DNA of 64,000 nt from Anaspis maculata (GCA_949128115.1 OX421962.1:55035787-55099786), one strand, 5' to 3'. Counted from the first letter of the stretch, positions 12,609 to 24,443 are shown. Program-made: numbers and translations. The notes: generated from the sequence alone by a model not told the origin.

Positions 12609-13131
12609 TGTTACGTATTTCGCGTACGGGTTCGAATATAATTGAGACGATCGTTTTGAACTGTTTATACTGCATACTACGAGGCATACTACAATAAATA
12701 CACGCCAACAATTACTTACTGAGGAATATCGCTGTGATTACTACTCGCTTTTAATCCGCTCGCTACCACTTTGCATTCCAATTCATTTATCGTGAGGCGA
12801 CGATTGATGCCTTATATAGGTCCGACTGATTTATCTCGAATGTTCCATGCATTTTTCAGCAATCTCCACAGTGACCCGAGATACGGTTTCCATACGACTC
12901 CCGAAAAATCTTGCACATTACCCGTATAATTCTGCCGTGCTCTAGAACCGGCGCCTCCGCCAAAATGGACAGATGTAGCTTGACCCACTGCTGAAGTCTC
13001 CATACAGTTGTACGGGAAAATGCCTACACGCGCGCTCCGGAACACACCAGAACGCTCCGCACTAGTACACTGAGATCTAACGGGAGGAGTCTAGAAAGAT
13101 CGCGTGTTATTCAGAATCGCCGCTCGTAACA
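12609..13131 (-). mobile_element. Solo LTR, Ty3/Gypsy type
   Basis: A 523-bp block begins TGTTACG and ends CGTAACA, the classic TG...CA ends of insect Ty3/Gypsy LTRs. Read on the - strand there is a TATATAAGG box (+ strand 12811-12819), with about 310 bp before it and 200 bp after it, as expected of a U3-R-U5 order. Neither side continues with a primer-binding site or a gag/pol frame, so it is a solo LTR left by recombination. The flanks (TATAT and TTATT) are not a clear target duplication. Confidence 0.65.
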
Positions 13132-13373
13132 TTATTTTAACCACAGAGAATTCTAACATTAGTCCAGGAATTACAGAAATAATAGCGAACAAAAATGAAA
13201 CCCAGCCGGATTTTTGCATATAAGCTCATCAACAGTTTTGATTTCAAAGATACTAATCTACTTGCGAATTTGTCGATGATTTCTGCATGTGACTGAAGAT
13301 GTGAACTCTATATAGACGGTAAGGAAAGAGCAGGTAAATGGCAGATAAAACAAACCAACTACGGGAGCAGCGG

Positions 13374-13864
13374 CAGGGCCGTCTTATCCATAAGGCAGAG
13401 TAGGCTGAGTGCCTAGGGCCTACGAACTTTTGAGGGCCTACGAGCTATCTCTTCGATTTATTTCATTTTTTTTTAAACTCAAGAAAACAATTTTTTTTTG
13501 TTCAATATACTCATTCAGCTATTGAGAGGAAATATCACAATAACGGGCTTCAAGGGCCTACGAACTGTCGTCTTCGATTTATTTCAACTTTTTTAAACTC
13601 AAGAATAAATATATGTTTTTCATTATATCCGGCCATTGAGAAAATATCACAATAAAAAGTTACTAACTACATGAGATTATTTATGATAATCGCTTGTGTT
13701 TCATTCAGTCAGTGTAACACACATTGTCAGAGGGGGGTCGAGAGGCCAAAAGACCCCCTAAAATTCAGAAAATTTTCAGCTGCGGCGCTTTATTCCCTGA
13801 TACCAGCTTGTCCTTCACCATGTGTAATGTGCCTAGGGTCTACGAAGACTATAAGACGGCCCTG
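13374..13864. mobile_element. 491-bp hAT-type MITE with perfect 8-bp target duplication
   Basis: The ends are CAGGGCCGTCTTAT and, inverted, ATAAGACGGCCCTG. The CAGGGCCG start is typical of hAT termini. The flanking 8 bases are identical, AGCAGCGG at 13366-13373 and again at 13865-13872, the target-site size made by hAT transposases. The interior has a second inverted block, TGCCTAGGGCCTACGAA / TGCCTAGGGTCTACGAA, arranged partly as a direct repeat (13432-13540 resembles 13555-13650). No transposase frame, so it is non-autonomous. Confidence 0.9.
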
Positions 13865-14009
13865 AGCAGCGGGAGCCTCACACATACAATCTTGTCATTC
13901 CACTACTCACAAATAATCAATTCATGATATGCACAAACAAAAGTGGACCAGACTTTGATACAAAATTAAAAATTTGGATTTAAAAAAAAGCCTCAAAGTG
14001 CAATTTTTA

Positions 14010-14870
14010 GCGCACTTCTCCAAACGGGAAGGCGCTTTTGTCCTCGCTTTGTCCGTCCGTCCGTCCGTCCGTCCGTCCGTCACAGCATCTAGTCCTAGAC
14101 GAAAAGGTTTTTGCGAAAAAATTTTACTCCATTGGGTAGCTCCTGACCTTGTATCCCGAACCAAGAAAAATCTCGACGAAATAATAATAAACAATGACAA
14201 TAATAACAATTTAGTGTGACGCGGCATCGCCGTTGAATGCTGCATTTCAGAAGCCGGCCTGATCTCGAAAGTTATCACATGCGAGGAAGTACCCGATCTT
14301 ATCATTTTACCATAATACATATGCGGAGTTATATTTAGAGGATGATTTGAACTTTATTTTAATGAAAATTTCACATCGTTGCAAGGTGCAGGCCAATAGT
14401 TATTAATTTTTGAAAATGACTCCGAAACTACGGCTCGGCCGCAAATGATTTATTCCTTGCTTGCTGGTGCTTGATATCCTTTCCTCCGAAAAAACGAAAT
14501 TCAATACAGAAAATATTTCAACTCGAATGGGTAGCTCATGGCCTTGGTACGCGAATCAAGAAAAATTTTGCCGAAATAATCATGAACAATTACAAAAATA
14601 ACATTTTGGTGTAGGGCGGCTTCGCCGATCAAGTGCTGGCATTCGCGGTAAGATGTAGAAAGTTGCGATATGCCGGCAACTACAATTTCTTAATGAAATA
14701 CATCACTGCATGTACGGCATTATATTTAGAGAACAATTTGAACTTTCTTTTGACAAAAACCCCACTTCGATCCGACCGTCGGGTCAATTGTTATCAATTT
14801 TTGAAAACGACCGCAAAGCCACGGCTCGGCGCATATTACACGACCCTACAAATTTAAAATCAGACGTGCC
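14010..14870. repeat. TCCG microsatellite plus two diverged about 350-bp repeat units
   Basis: A (TCCG)n run (14053-14081) follows a GCGCACTTCTCCAAACGGGA block also seen at 17177. Then two related units follow (about 14116-14450 and 14520-14870). Each contains GGGTAGCTC, CCGAACCAAGAAAAAT-like, GCCGAAATAAT-like, TTTTTGAAAA and ACGGCTCGG strings. A third unit is at 23640-24065. This is a non-coding interspersed family. Confidence 0.65.
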
Positions 14871-15117
14871 GAAATAGTAATTGACCATTTTGAAATAGCC
14901 AATACTAGGTACCTGAAGGATAATGGCACTCAAATTACGAAACATGTTCGCTCAATAACAAAAAAAAGTAGGTAGGTATCACTAAAAATCATGTGACAGG
15001 CTACCATTTTTTCGGTTTTTCGATAAAAAAGAAATGTTCCAATTCAAAGGTGAACCCGATATTCGTGTTCAGGAGGTCGAAATCAGTTGGGGAACATTTT
15101 TTTATATAAGTAACAGA

Positions 15118-15366
15118 ATGACGCTTATGTGGCCGGTTTGTCTGTCTGTCTGTCTGTCTGTCCGAGTCCGTGCAGAAATTAAGACGCTGTACTCCTTCTC
15201 GAGAATTGAAACAAGAGTCTTGGAACTTTTTTCCGATTAATAGCTGATGTCCCCAAGGGTGGCCAATGGGCACTATTTTTGTTATCCATACATCGTTATC
15301 ATTATTCTCAAAAAACAGAGATCTCCTGTGCACTTCGATGAAGTTGAAATGACGCTTATGTGGCCG

Positions 15367-15401
<35 letters not shown>

Positions 15402-15587
15402 CGAGTCCGTGCAGAAATTAAGACGCTGTACTCCTTCTCGAGAATTGAAACAAGAGTCTTGGAACTTTTTTCCGATTAATAGCTGATGTCCCCAAGGGTG
15501 GCCAATGGGCACTATTTTTGTTATCCATACATCGTTATCATTATTCTCAAAAAACAGAGATCTCCTGTGCACTTCGATGAAGTTGAA
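15118..15587. repeat. Near-identical tandem duplication (231 + 239 bp)
   Basis: Copy 1 (15118-15348) and copy 2 (15349-15587) both start ATGACGCTTATGTGGCCGGT and end GATGAAGTTGAA. The only difference seen is eight extra bases (two TCTG units) in the internal microsatellite of copy 2. Such identity points to a very recent duplication, or an assembly artefact. Confidence 0.9.
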
Positions 15588-15685
15588 CTTCTCCTCGGGA
15601 AATAAAGCTACAGCCCTTGAAGATTGAACTTTATCCGGTGGACAGCTTAGGTCCTCAGGACCAAATAGGCAGGTTGGCTTTCATA

Positions 15686-16070
15686 ATTCGGCCGCCATCT
15701 TGGCTGCCATATTGAAATTTCTTATTAGTGGAACGATTGTCATGAAACTTGAAACTTACCCTTGTCTAGTACGATCATTCTTATTTTCAAGCCAAATTTC
15801 ATGATTGCCCCACCATCTTGGCCGCCATATTGAAATCTCTTATAAGTGGAAGGATTTTCATGAAACTTGAGAGTTACGCTTGTCTCGTACGATCATTCCT
15901 ATTTTCAAGCTGAGTTTCATAATTCTGCCGCCATCTTGGCCGCCATATTGAAATCTCTTGTTAGTGGAACGATTTTCATGAAACTTGGAACTTACCCTTG
16001 TCTAGTACAATCATTTTGATTTTCAAGCCGAATTTCATGATTCTGTCGATATTTTGACCGCCATATTGGA
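15686..16070. repeat. Satellite-like array, about 115-120 bp unit
   Basis: About three and a half diverged units, each with GCCGCCATCTTGGCCGCCAT, then TATTGAAAT, TTAGTGGAACGATT, CATGAAACTTG and ACCCTTGTCTAGTA. The same unit returns at 17690-17985. Confidence 0.8.
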
Positions 16071-16103
16071 ATTTTTTGCCCAAGACGGTAGAACCCTAAT
16101 CAC

Positions 16104-16280
16104 TTAACATCTTGCGTTCACTAATCCTCCAAAAAGGAAGTGTGCTACTGAGCCTCATGCCCATGAGGCGTATTCGCTTGTTTCCAAATGTGGCCAATTT
16201 GGCCTCCAAACTGGGGATTGGCCTACCGGGCATTCGCCCGGTTGCCCGGTGGACCAGTCCGACACTGCATATCGGCAATT
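16104..16280. repeat. Dispersed repeat tail
   Basis: TAACATCTTGCGTTCA...GAGGCGTATTCGCTTGTT follows the satellite-like array here and again at 18001-18080. A more diverged copy is at 10372-10450. Array plus tail seem to form one composite repeat. Confidence 0.6.
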
Positions 16281-16905
16281 TCAAGCGGATCAAATCGATC
16301 GCATAGAGTTTCTATCGGTTTCTTCTATATCTAAGCTTGCCGAGAACTCTCAAATATATCCAAGTACGATTTTGATAAGCCCTAAATACCGGTTACTAAA
16401 TAAATGCATATCATATACTGCTTGGCAGCCACCTTCCATTTGGGCTAAACTTGAAACAAAGTTATTGGCAATTTCAATGTGAGTTGTGTACTTAATTTCG
16501 AATAAATCCGAACAATGAATATTCAAACGTATACGCAACGCAAACGTATAAAGTATTATTATGGAAAAATCTGGCCTTTGGATATTATTTGATCACCTTT
16601 AACCCACAGCTTTTGAATCTTTATCCCACAATGTACCTATTTAGAGATATAATAAAAACTAACATGTACAAACACGTATACTTATTTTTCAGTAGATAAA
16701 ATTATCGCCATTTCGCTATAACGTATAAACCGAACGATTTATATTCAGTGATAAAACCAATTTTATTATTTAGATTGGAGCTCTCAGTTACTTTTTTCTT
16801 CAATTTTTGCTGATTGAAGGTTTATGCCCAAAATAATGATAGACAGTGTGTAAGTTTATTTGTACAACTTATTAAGTCCCGGTTTGATAATCATAGAAAG
16901 TAGAG

Positions 16906-16990
16906 CGGTGGCAGCCACCGAGTGGTTTAGGTATTGGCGCGCCAAGCCAGTCGTGTTATACCGTGTTGGTTCGAATCCCACTACGTCCAT
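16906..16990 (+). repeat. tRNA-derived SINE head
   Basis: GAGTGGTTTAGGTATTGGC resembles an A box, and GGTTCGAATCCCACTACG holds a perfect polymerase III B box. The acceptor-stem ends do not pair, so this is a tRNA-like SINE head and not a functional tRNA. Confidence 0.55.
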
Positions 16991-17176
16991 AACCATTTTG
17001 TGCTGTTCGAGCATCCAGAAATTGTTCCGACTTTACTATGTCATATCTGCAACTGTCTGACTACAGCGCCTACAGAAAAGTCTACTTCAGACTACAGAGT
17101 TGATAGTTTAATGGCTGTATTACACTAAACAATTTCTTGAACAATCTGTCAGTCAAACAATCAAGCTCATTGTTTT

Positions 17177-18085
17177 TAGCGCACTTTCTCAAAACATTTG
17201 AAAAATGCACTTTGTCCGTCCGTCCGTCCGTCCGTCCGTCCGTACGCGGGATAACTCCTCAGGGAAAAAAGAAATCGATGCGGCGTAAACGCTGATCAAT
17301 AGAACATATGTCCAGGATGTCAAGTTGACTTTTGGTTTTTTGTTACTTTGCCGCCATCTTTGATCCGCCATTTCGAATTTCTCTAAAAGTGATTCGATTG
17401 GAATGAAATTTGCAGGCAATGTAAACCACATTAAGATTCATCCAATTTTCGACAATTGATGCCCCGCCGCTATCTTGTATTCTCAATATTGAACATGTTT
17501 CAAAGTATATCGATGTGGATGTGGTGCAAACGCCTATCGAATGCGTACGTGTCCACCATATAAAGTTGACTAATGATTTTTGTCACTTGGCCGCCATCTT
17601 TGATCCGCCATTTTGAATTTCTCTGAAAGTGGTCCGATTTGAGTGAAATTTGCAGGCGATGTGAACTTCATTAGGTTACATCCAATTTTCGACAATTGAT
17701 GCCCCGCCGCCATATTGAAATTTCTTATTAGTGAAGCGATTCTCATGGAGCTTGGAACTCACCCTTGTTTCGTATGATCATTGTTATTTTCAAGCTAAAT
17801 TTCAACATTTCGCCGCCATCTTAGCCGCCATATTGAAATCTCGTATTAGTGGAACGATTTTCATGAAACTTGGAACTTACCCTTGTCATAGAGCCCCTGT
17901 CTAGTATGATCATTTTGATTTTCAAGCAAAATTTCATGATTTTGCCGCCATTTTGGCCGCCATATTGGAATTTCTGCCCAAATAACGGTAGAACCCTAAT
18001 TAACATCTTGCGTTCAGTAATCCTTCAAGAAAGAAGTGCGCTACTGAGCCTTATATGCCCATGAGGCATATTCGCTTGTTGTATA
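17177..18085. repeat. Composite microsatellite/satellite-like repeat
   Basis: A (TCCG)n run at 17215-17243 is preceded by AGCGCACTTTCTC as at 14010. Two diverged units follow (about 17340-17470 and 17590-17710) sharing CCGCCATCTTTGATCCGCCA and TCCAATTTTCGACAATTGAT. Then come units of the 115-120 bp family (17690-17985) and the TAACATCTTGCGTTC tail (18001-18080). No coding content. Confidence 0.7.
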
Positions 18086-18481
18086 TTAATTATACTGTAT
18101 AAAATTACAAAAGAAACGAATGCAGATCATGCCCTCTGCGACAAAGAAACGTCGGAACTCATTCCGAGCTGCTTCGAATGGACAAAGAATCAAATAAGCT
18201 ATAGTATAGTTTTACCCTGGGATAAGCCCAATGAAAGTGCACTGTCACAAAATGGCAGAAATTATATAAGGAACTTACGATGTGTCATTTGACAGCCCTT
18301 AATTCGTGGACGGGGACGAAAAATTGTTTAGATGTGCATTTGTTAGCAAAGAGTATAGAGCTTCCGATGGCCGGTAGGCGACGAACCTTTTGTACTATCA
18401 CAAATGGTGAATGCGCCGACCAAAAACGTGCCAACGCATAATGTACCAAGGGCCAGTATTTAATCTAGAACGAATCCGTTA

Positions 18482-18590
18482 AAATTAAGCAAACCACTAA
18501 AGGTGGGTTTAGTCAGCCTTAAGTTATGGTATGCTTATGACTAAAGGTGCGTTCAGTCAGCTTATTTAGCCGCAAGTTTTAATAGATGTT
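18482..18590. mobile_element. Partial copy of the GGTGCGTTCAGTCAGC hairpin MITE
   Basis: AAAGGTGCGTTCAGTCAGCT...GCCGCAAGTTTTAAT at 18543-18586 matches one arm of the intact hairpin at 62460-62630. A diverged AAAGGTGGGTTTAGTCAGCC lies just before it. Confidence 0.55.
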
Positions 18591-18671
18591 ACAACGCCCA
18601 CACGACGAGGACGGAGCAAGAGCCAATGACGATACCACAGACCGACCGAAAGACTGACGGACTATCACATA

Positions 18672-19075
18672 CTAAGCAACAGTGATTTCCCCGTTCAGCA
18701 AAAGGTTTTTGACAGTACGCCTGAAAGAGGCATTCGATAGGTCTTCAACATTGTGAGGAATAAGTTGATTGTACGTTTTGGCAACAGTGTAAGAAAACGC
18801 ACCCTGAAACAATGTTGTTCGGTGTCGAGGAACGGTAATAAAATTTTTGTGACGGATATTAATATGTTGCGCACGTCAGTCTTGTGGGTGATCTTGTTGT
18901 ACAAGTAGGGAGATGTTTTTCCTTTCAAAAGGTTGTGAAACAGACAGGAGTAAAGAAATCTTCTTTCATTCATTCTCAACAAATTCAATTCAACGTATTT
19001 ATGAGAGATATGGTCGTACTTTCGAATTCCACAGATAAGTCGGACACACGAATTTTGCATTTTTAGCCCAGGCAT
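18672..19075 (-). pseudogene. Non-LTR retrotransposon ORF2 3' end (Jockey/CR1-like RT relic)
   Basis: The - strand encodes the region after the reverse-transcriptase domain of Jockey/CR1-type elements: CVRLICGIRKYDHIS, then a charged ERRFLYSCLFHNLLKGK helix and SPYLYN. This matches the usual sequence of R-x-I-x-G-L/I-x-K-x-D-H-I and L-x-x-I-L-x-x-K-x-P-x-Y-L-Y. The frame shifts at about 18800-18815: the conserved FSYTVAKTYNQLIP-type ending continues in another frame to a TAG at 18672-18674. It is truncated at the 5' side, where no RT catalytic block is seen. A dead fragment. Confidence 0.75.
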
Positions 19076-19149
19076 TTTAGGTTTTGACCTGTAATAAAAT
19101 AACGTGAGTCTGAAAATTGGTGAAATGCCTCCACTTTAACCCCTTTACC

Positions 19150-20000
19150 ACATACTGAACGTCCTAAAAAATCCTATGTCCGCTTCATCGGTTTTTGACG
19201 GCAAAAAGGTGTAAGTGACATTATTTTAGAAACTATTCATTTAAATACGCGTCAAAGTTTCAATACAGCTGAAAACTTCCGAAAATGATCTTGGTCAGTT
19301 GAAAAACATATTGAAAGTTCTAAAAAATTCTCTATCCGCTTCATTGGTTTTTGGCGGCAAAAAGGTTCAAATGACATTATTTTGGAAATTATTTATTAAA
19401 ATACGAGTTGGAGTTTCAGTACAGCTGAAAATTGCTAAAACTGGTCTCCTTTGTCAGTTGAACAACACACTAGAAGTTCTCAAAAATCCTGTGTTCGTTT
19501 CATTGTTTCTTTTGGCGGCAGAAAGTTATAAGTGACATTTTTTTTACTATTCATTAAAATACGGGTTTAAGTTTTGATACAGGTGAAAATATTCAGTCTC
19601 CTCGGTCAGTTGAGCAGCATACTGAAAGTCCTAAGAAATCCCATGTCCGCTTCATTGTTTTTTGGCGGCAAAAAGGTATAAGTGACATTGTTTTGGAAAC
19701 TATTCAATTAAACAGGCGGTCAAGTTTCGATACAGCTAAAAATTGCTGGAAATGGTCTCCTTGGTTAGTTGAGCAACATATTGAAAGTCCTAAAAAATCT
19801 TCTCTTCGCTTCATTAGTTTCTGGCGGCAGAAAGGTATAAGTGAAATTTTCTTTTGTTACTATTCATTAAAATACGGGTTGAAGTTTCGATACAGCTAAA
19901 AATTGCTGAAAATGGTCTCCTCGGTCAACTGAACAACACACTAAAAATACTAGGAAAATCCCTGTTCGCTTCATTGTTTTTTGGCGACAAAAAGGTACCT
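19150..20000. repeat. Six-unit tandem array, about 157-bp period
   Basis: The string (A)GTCCTAAAAAATCCTATGTC, followed by CGCTTCATTG-TTTTTGGCGGCAAAAAGGT, recurs near 19160, 19315, 19474, 19626, 19787 and 19945. Each unit also has AAATACG, a TCAGTTGAACAACA-like string and TACAGCTGAAAATTGCT. Units differ by 10-25%, so the array is old. Long frames across it are products of the repeat and not genes. Confidence 0.85.
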
Positions 20001-22630
20001 ATCAAGAGCGGCATTGCTTTATTCATCTTGAATACATATCTACTTTTTGCGGTAAAGCAGACCAAAGCAAATAGTCGTTTTCGTCATAAATCAAGTGGGC
20101 GCGATTTTTGCTGCCGAGTGTGCCAGCTGTTAGTTGGAGAACCCAAACTATAAGAATGCCTTCTGTACGTGAACCTTGCCAGGTTTTTGAGCCCCCATAT
20201 CTTCAACAGTAAGGCCAAATTTTTTAACATTTCTCCAGCATTATGTTAGGCCAAATAATCACTCCCAATTGCACCAAAAAAAATTCATGAATTGTATGAA
20301 TGGGGAATTTCTTTAGCGAATTCTAGGTCAATTGACTACATGAAATGCACACAAGCTGTGATGAATCAAACATTTTTTCATAATCTTTCATAAAACTGTG
20401 TTTTTCATTGTTCACAACCCTAAAATGCACCAAAGACAATCTTCAATTAGCAATTTCATGATTGCATTTTTTGGTGCAACCGAGGGTCAGAGATTTGATT
20501 CATTACATTGTATACAGGTTGTTCAACGTAGAGTTTTTTGAAGTTTGTAATCACTAGGTGCAATTTGTTTTTCGCTTTTCCGCATAAATAAAACTAAGAC
20601 CTTTGCAATAATGTTTTTGATATACAATCAACATGAAAACAGGACACACACACACGCCAGAGGATGCAATAACAAAGAAAAATCGATGTCTGCATTCTTT
20701 CACATGTCAATTCAGTTGATAAATGATGTTCTATTGGAAAATTCAAGCTTTTCCTGACACAGAACTTCAGTACCCACCTACCTTATAGTGCGAGCAACCC
20801 GAGCGCAGTGTACTACGGTCTTTTTGTAACAAAATAATTTCAGTGCATTACGATTGCCTACCTATACTATACCCATGGACCTACCTACAATTTTTTATTA
20901 GTTATTAGTTTTAGTTGCCTATTTTTGCGTGCAATGGCTAAAAAACTGAATCGGGAGCCCCCTTTCCCATGCTCTGTGCTCATGCACATGAAGCAAATTG
21001 CGTTCGAGTCGTGTCTTCTGAGTAAAGTTGTGCTTCCTATCGTTGCGGAGGTCGCGAAGGTACCTATTTCAGGATACTTAGGTAAATCGCGGTAAAATCC
21101 TTCAATTTGCCCTGATTTATTCCGTCTAATCACGCTTATCCACCCGCGGAACGCCATAAACAAGTTGCCTAGGAACATAAATCTTATATTAATATCGAAT
21201 TTGGATTACATTTATCTCCGTTTTATTTTGTTCTTATCAGAGATGGCGAGCTATTTTAAGGACATGACAAAATTTATTTCGCGTAGTAGTTCATTGAAAG
21301 TGAATTTCAAAACGAAATCGAAAACTTCAGTTGAGGTTTTCAACCTTATATACCTTTTTAAAAAACTTCAGTTGAGGTTCTTGAATCTTACCGTTTCAAA
21401 TAGTGCTGCGAAGGGGGTTTAAATTAAATAGGTGACACTAAACTAAAAAAAAACTGTGTTTCACCGTCTCCCCAAAATGGAATCCAGACTAAACTAAAAA
21501 AGTGACTTGGGCTAAAATTACGCAATTTTTTATGATTTTTGGTGGAAATGATTCTGTGACCAGTCATATTGTACTGCTTGGAGAAGAAGTGATATGCATC
21601 TCGCGTAGAGAAGACCCATACAGACCAAGAGCTAGGAACATTTCATTTACCCCATAAGCAAAATGCAGCTCGACCCCAGGAGCATGTAGAAATTATGGAT
21701 GATCGAATTTTATTGAATGTTTGTCTTGTGAAGCAGACGTTTTGCTTTTTCAAAGGGTAGCGGGTGAAAGAAGGTAAATTATTGCATGGTCACCTGAAGA
21801 TCCCTAATATAGGAATGTTTTGAAATGATGTATTGATAAAATTGTAAAAATTTGGCATATTATCACAGTTTACATTCTCATGTAGGTATAATGGGGCTTC
21901 CTTTACTTTCACTACATTCTGAGTTATTTTCGTCGATATTCTGTGGCAAATTACAAAAAAACAACACACAAAAGAGTAATTTCTATGACGGAAAACGCGA
22001 AAAACACGCTTTGACATAGCTGACCACACTTTTGGTCCGAACCAAGTTGATTGTAAGATTTGCGCTTGAATATACTTCTAATTTCATCCTGAAATGGTGT
22101 TAGTTTGACATTACTGACCAAACAAATGCCTGCTTCGTTTTTTTTTTGTTGAACCCGAGGGAATTCCCGACAATAACGTGAAACTGATTTTGGAATCATC
22201 AGTAGGTATAGACCGGGAGATAGCGACAGATTTTCGGACGTGATTTTAGGCAGTATGCCTTTTGGAGGATATCATAAAATGCGTATTTCGATGATATTGA
22301 AGGATAAATCAAAGAGTCATTCCGGGTCCCTCATGTATTAAAATTAGTTTACTCACAACCACTATGGTAATTGATTCATTATATACCTAGTAGGAGATCG
22401 GGAAGTGACCCATTGCCGACCTCCCGAGAAAGTGAAGAAATGGTAGCTTTAGAAAGGAAATTCCAAAATATGCATCCAACCAAACAATAAGTGTGTTAAT
22501 CAGTATTTCCTGAACCACGTTTCAGCAAAATTAATCGACCTATCTGGAAGTTATGACAAAAAGTTAATTTTTAGATTTCAACTTTTGAACGCCTATAATC
22601 CTGCAAGCTGAGTACATGGTTGTGAGTAAA
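20001..22630. other. Non-coding stretch
   Basis: No conserved exon recognised. A weak hairpin joins about 20268 (TTGCACCAAAAAAAATTCATGA) to 20478 inverted. A short tandem duplication, AACTTCAGTTGAGGTT, lies at 21325-21385. Open frames here have no protein-like features I recognise. Confidence 0.4.
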
Positions 22631-22756
22631 ATAGTATACATACTCTCGACGGTAAATACATCATTCCAGCTTCGAGCTAGAGCTGGAAGCTGCAGCAGGC
22701 TCTCTGTGCCCTCAGCAGCAATGATGTATTTCCCGCCTCGGTATGTAATATACTAT
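22631..22756. repeat. Hairpin (126 bp)
   Basis: ATAGTATACATAC...GGTAAATACATCATT pairs with AATGATGTATTTCCCGCC...GTATGTAATATACTAT. Probably a small MITE; the terminal stem is also similar to the loop-proximal part of the foldback element at 687-2279 (ATATACCAAAG region). Confidence 0.55.
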
Positions 22757-23448
22757 TACATTTGTTCGCAAAATGAGCGTTTTGATGCAATTTTACTCAG
22801 GCTGCCATGGTATGGGTACTAAAACAAAATTCAACGAAAAAGCTACCTGCAAAATGACAGGCATACTGTTTGCGTGAGTCCAACAGGTTGGCACAGCCAG
22901 ATGAATTTTCATTAAAAAAAAAATTCTGCGATTCTGAACAGGATGCTATTGAGAGTTATTAATCGTTATACTATGCAACGGCTGAAAAAAAGGCATACCG
23001 TTTGCGCATGTCCAAGTACACTTTATATTGAAAATATTTTGCACACTTATTGAATAATTTTCCGTCATTTTACACCTTCAAATGTCATTATGCAATTTGG
23101 CGTACGGTTTGAACGGGTTCGTCATATCAAAAAATTGGAGTAAAATTGTAAAATAAATAAAAAATATATTTTCTGTGTATTTACTCAGTATGCCATTTCA
23201 TTGTTGATGCAATCCTGATATAAAGAAGTGAAATAGGAAAGAGGATACAAATTGTGCGGGTTCTTCATACTCAAATTCATGAACAAGGTCGCGATATTAC
23301 AAAAAAAAAATTAAATCTGCCGTCATTACAATCAGTACCGTCGTCGGTACCTATGCCTTCTTGTTTGTATTTCGAGGTAGTCATAAAGCCCCTAGAAGTT
23401 TGTAACTATGGAATTGCGAAACACCCGTAGGTAAATGATGATTTAGAG
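22757..23448. other. Non-coding stretch
   Basis: AT-rich with no supported gene or boundary-defined repeat. Confidence 0.4.
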
Positions 23449-24080
23449 GGTTGACCAGTCAGCATGCCCAGTTTTCACGAGGCCAACACTGGCTTATGAT
23501 TTATGAATTGAGGTAGAGAGATGAATCAAATAGCAGAAGAATGCTGATTTCATACAATTTTTCACCATAATGATAAGTTTTGAGAAACATTATCAACTAC
23601 AAACCCACGGGTTGATGGTTCCCAATTTTTGAAAATGACCAGGTTACGGCTTGGTGGCAAAGGATTATTATTCGTTGCTTGCTGGCGCTTGAAATCCTTT
23701 CCTCCAAACCATACGGACTCCTAAATAAAAAAGATTTCAACTCCAATGGGTACAAAGCCATAGGTAGCTCATGGCCTTGGTACCCGAACCAAGAAAAATC
23801 TTGCCGAAGTAACGTTAAACAATTACAATAATATCGTTTTAGTGTGGGGCGACGTCGCCGATCAAGTGTTGAAATTCACAACTGGACTTGAGAAGTTACC
23901 ATATCCGGACAAGGACCCGTTCTTTTGGAAACGCATAAACACCTGTATGAGGTTATGGTTTAGAGAAGAATTTCAACTTTCTTTTGACAAAAACTTCACT
24001 TTGATACGACTTCCAGGTCAATAGTTAAAAATTTATTGAAACGACGGCAAAGCCATGGCTCGGACTTTGTTCGCGTCCGT
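23449..24080. repeat. Lone transposon end plus interspersed repeat unit
   Basis: 23449-23590 matches the left end of the TIR element at 3959-4645 (GGGTTGACCAGTCAGCATGC, GAATTGAGGTAGAGAGATGAATC) but no matching right end follows. 23590-24065 is a third, diverged copy of the units at 14116-14870 (AATTTTTGAAAATGACC, TAGCTCATGGCCTTGGTACC, GTGTGGGGCGACGTCGCCGA). Confidence 0.65.
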
Positions 24081-24443
24081 GCAAACTGGAAGAACTGCGC
24101 GTGTGCCTGATACAACTTTTATTTTAATTCAAGTTTACAAGTCCTCTCTCTGTTACATATTTATTTATTATGCGTTTGATGAAATACTCACGTTTTCTGA
24201 GAAAAGTCTCCTTTCTGCGACTTTCTATCAACCCTTGAATAAATATATCAAAAAAAATTAGACTTCAAACACCCTGTGAGTATGTAGGTCACGATGAATG
24301 GAAATTGAAACCAAAAAATATTTTTCAATATTTTTTGAAATCAATATTTTTTGAGTTTCAGTTTTAACGCGAACATCTTGTACTTGACAAGTATTTAGGG
24401 AAAAATGTTGTAAATTTTTGTGGTTGGAAAAGTGAGAAAGAAA

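Noticed and set aside
15686..16070. Regularly spaced repeats that could suggest a CRISPR array
   Set aside because: Units are 115-120 bp, diverged throughout with no unique spacers, in a eukaryotic genome.
16906..16990. tRNA gene candidate
   Set aside because: B box is good but acceptor and anticodon stems do not fold; better explained as a SINE head.
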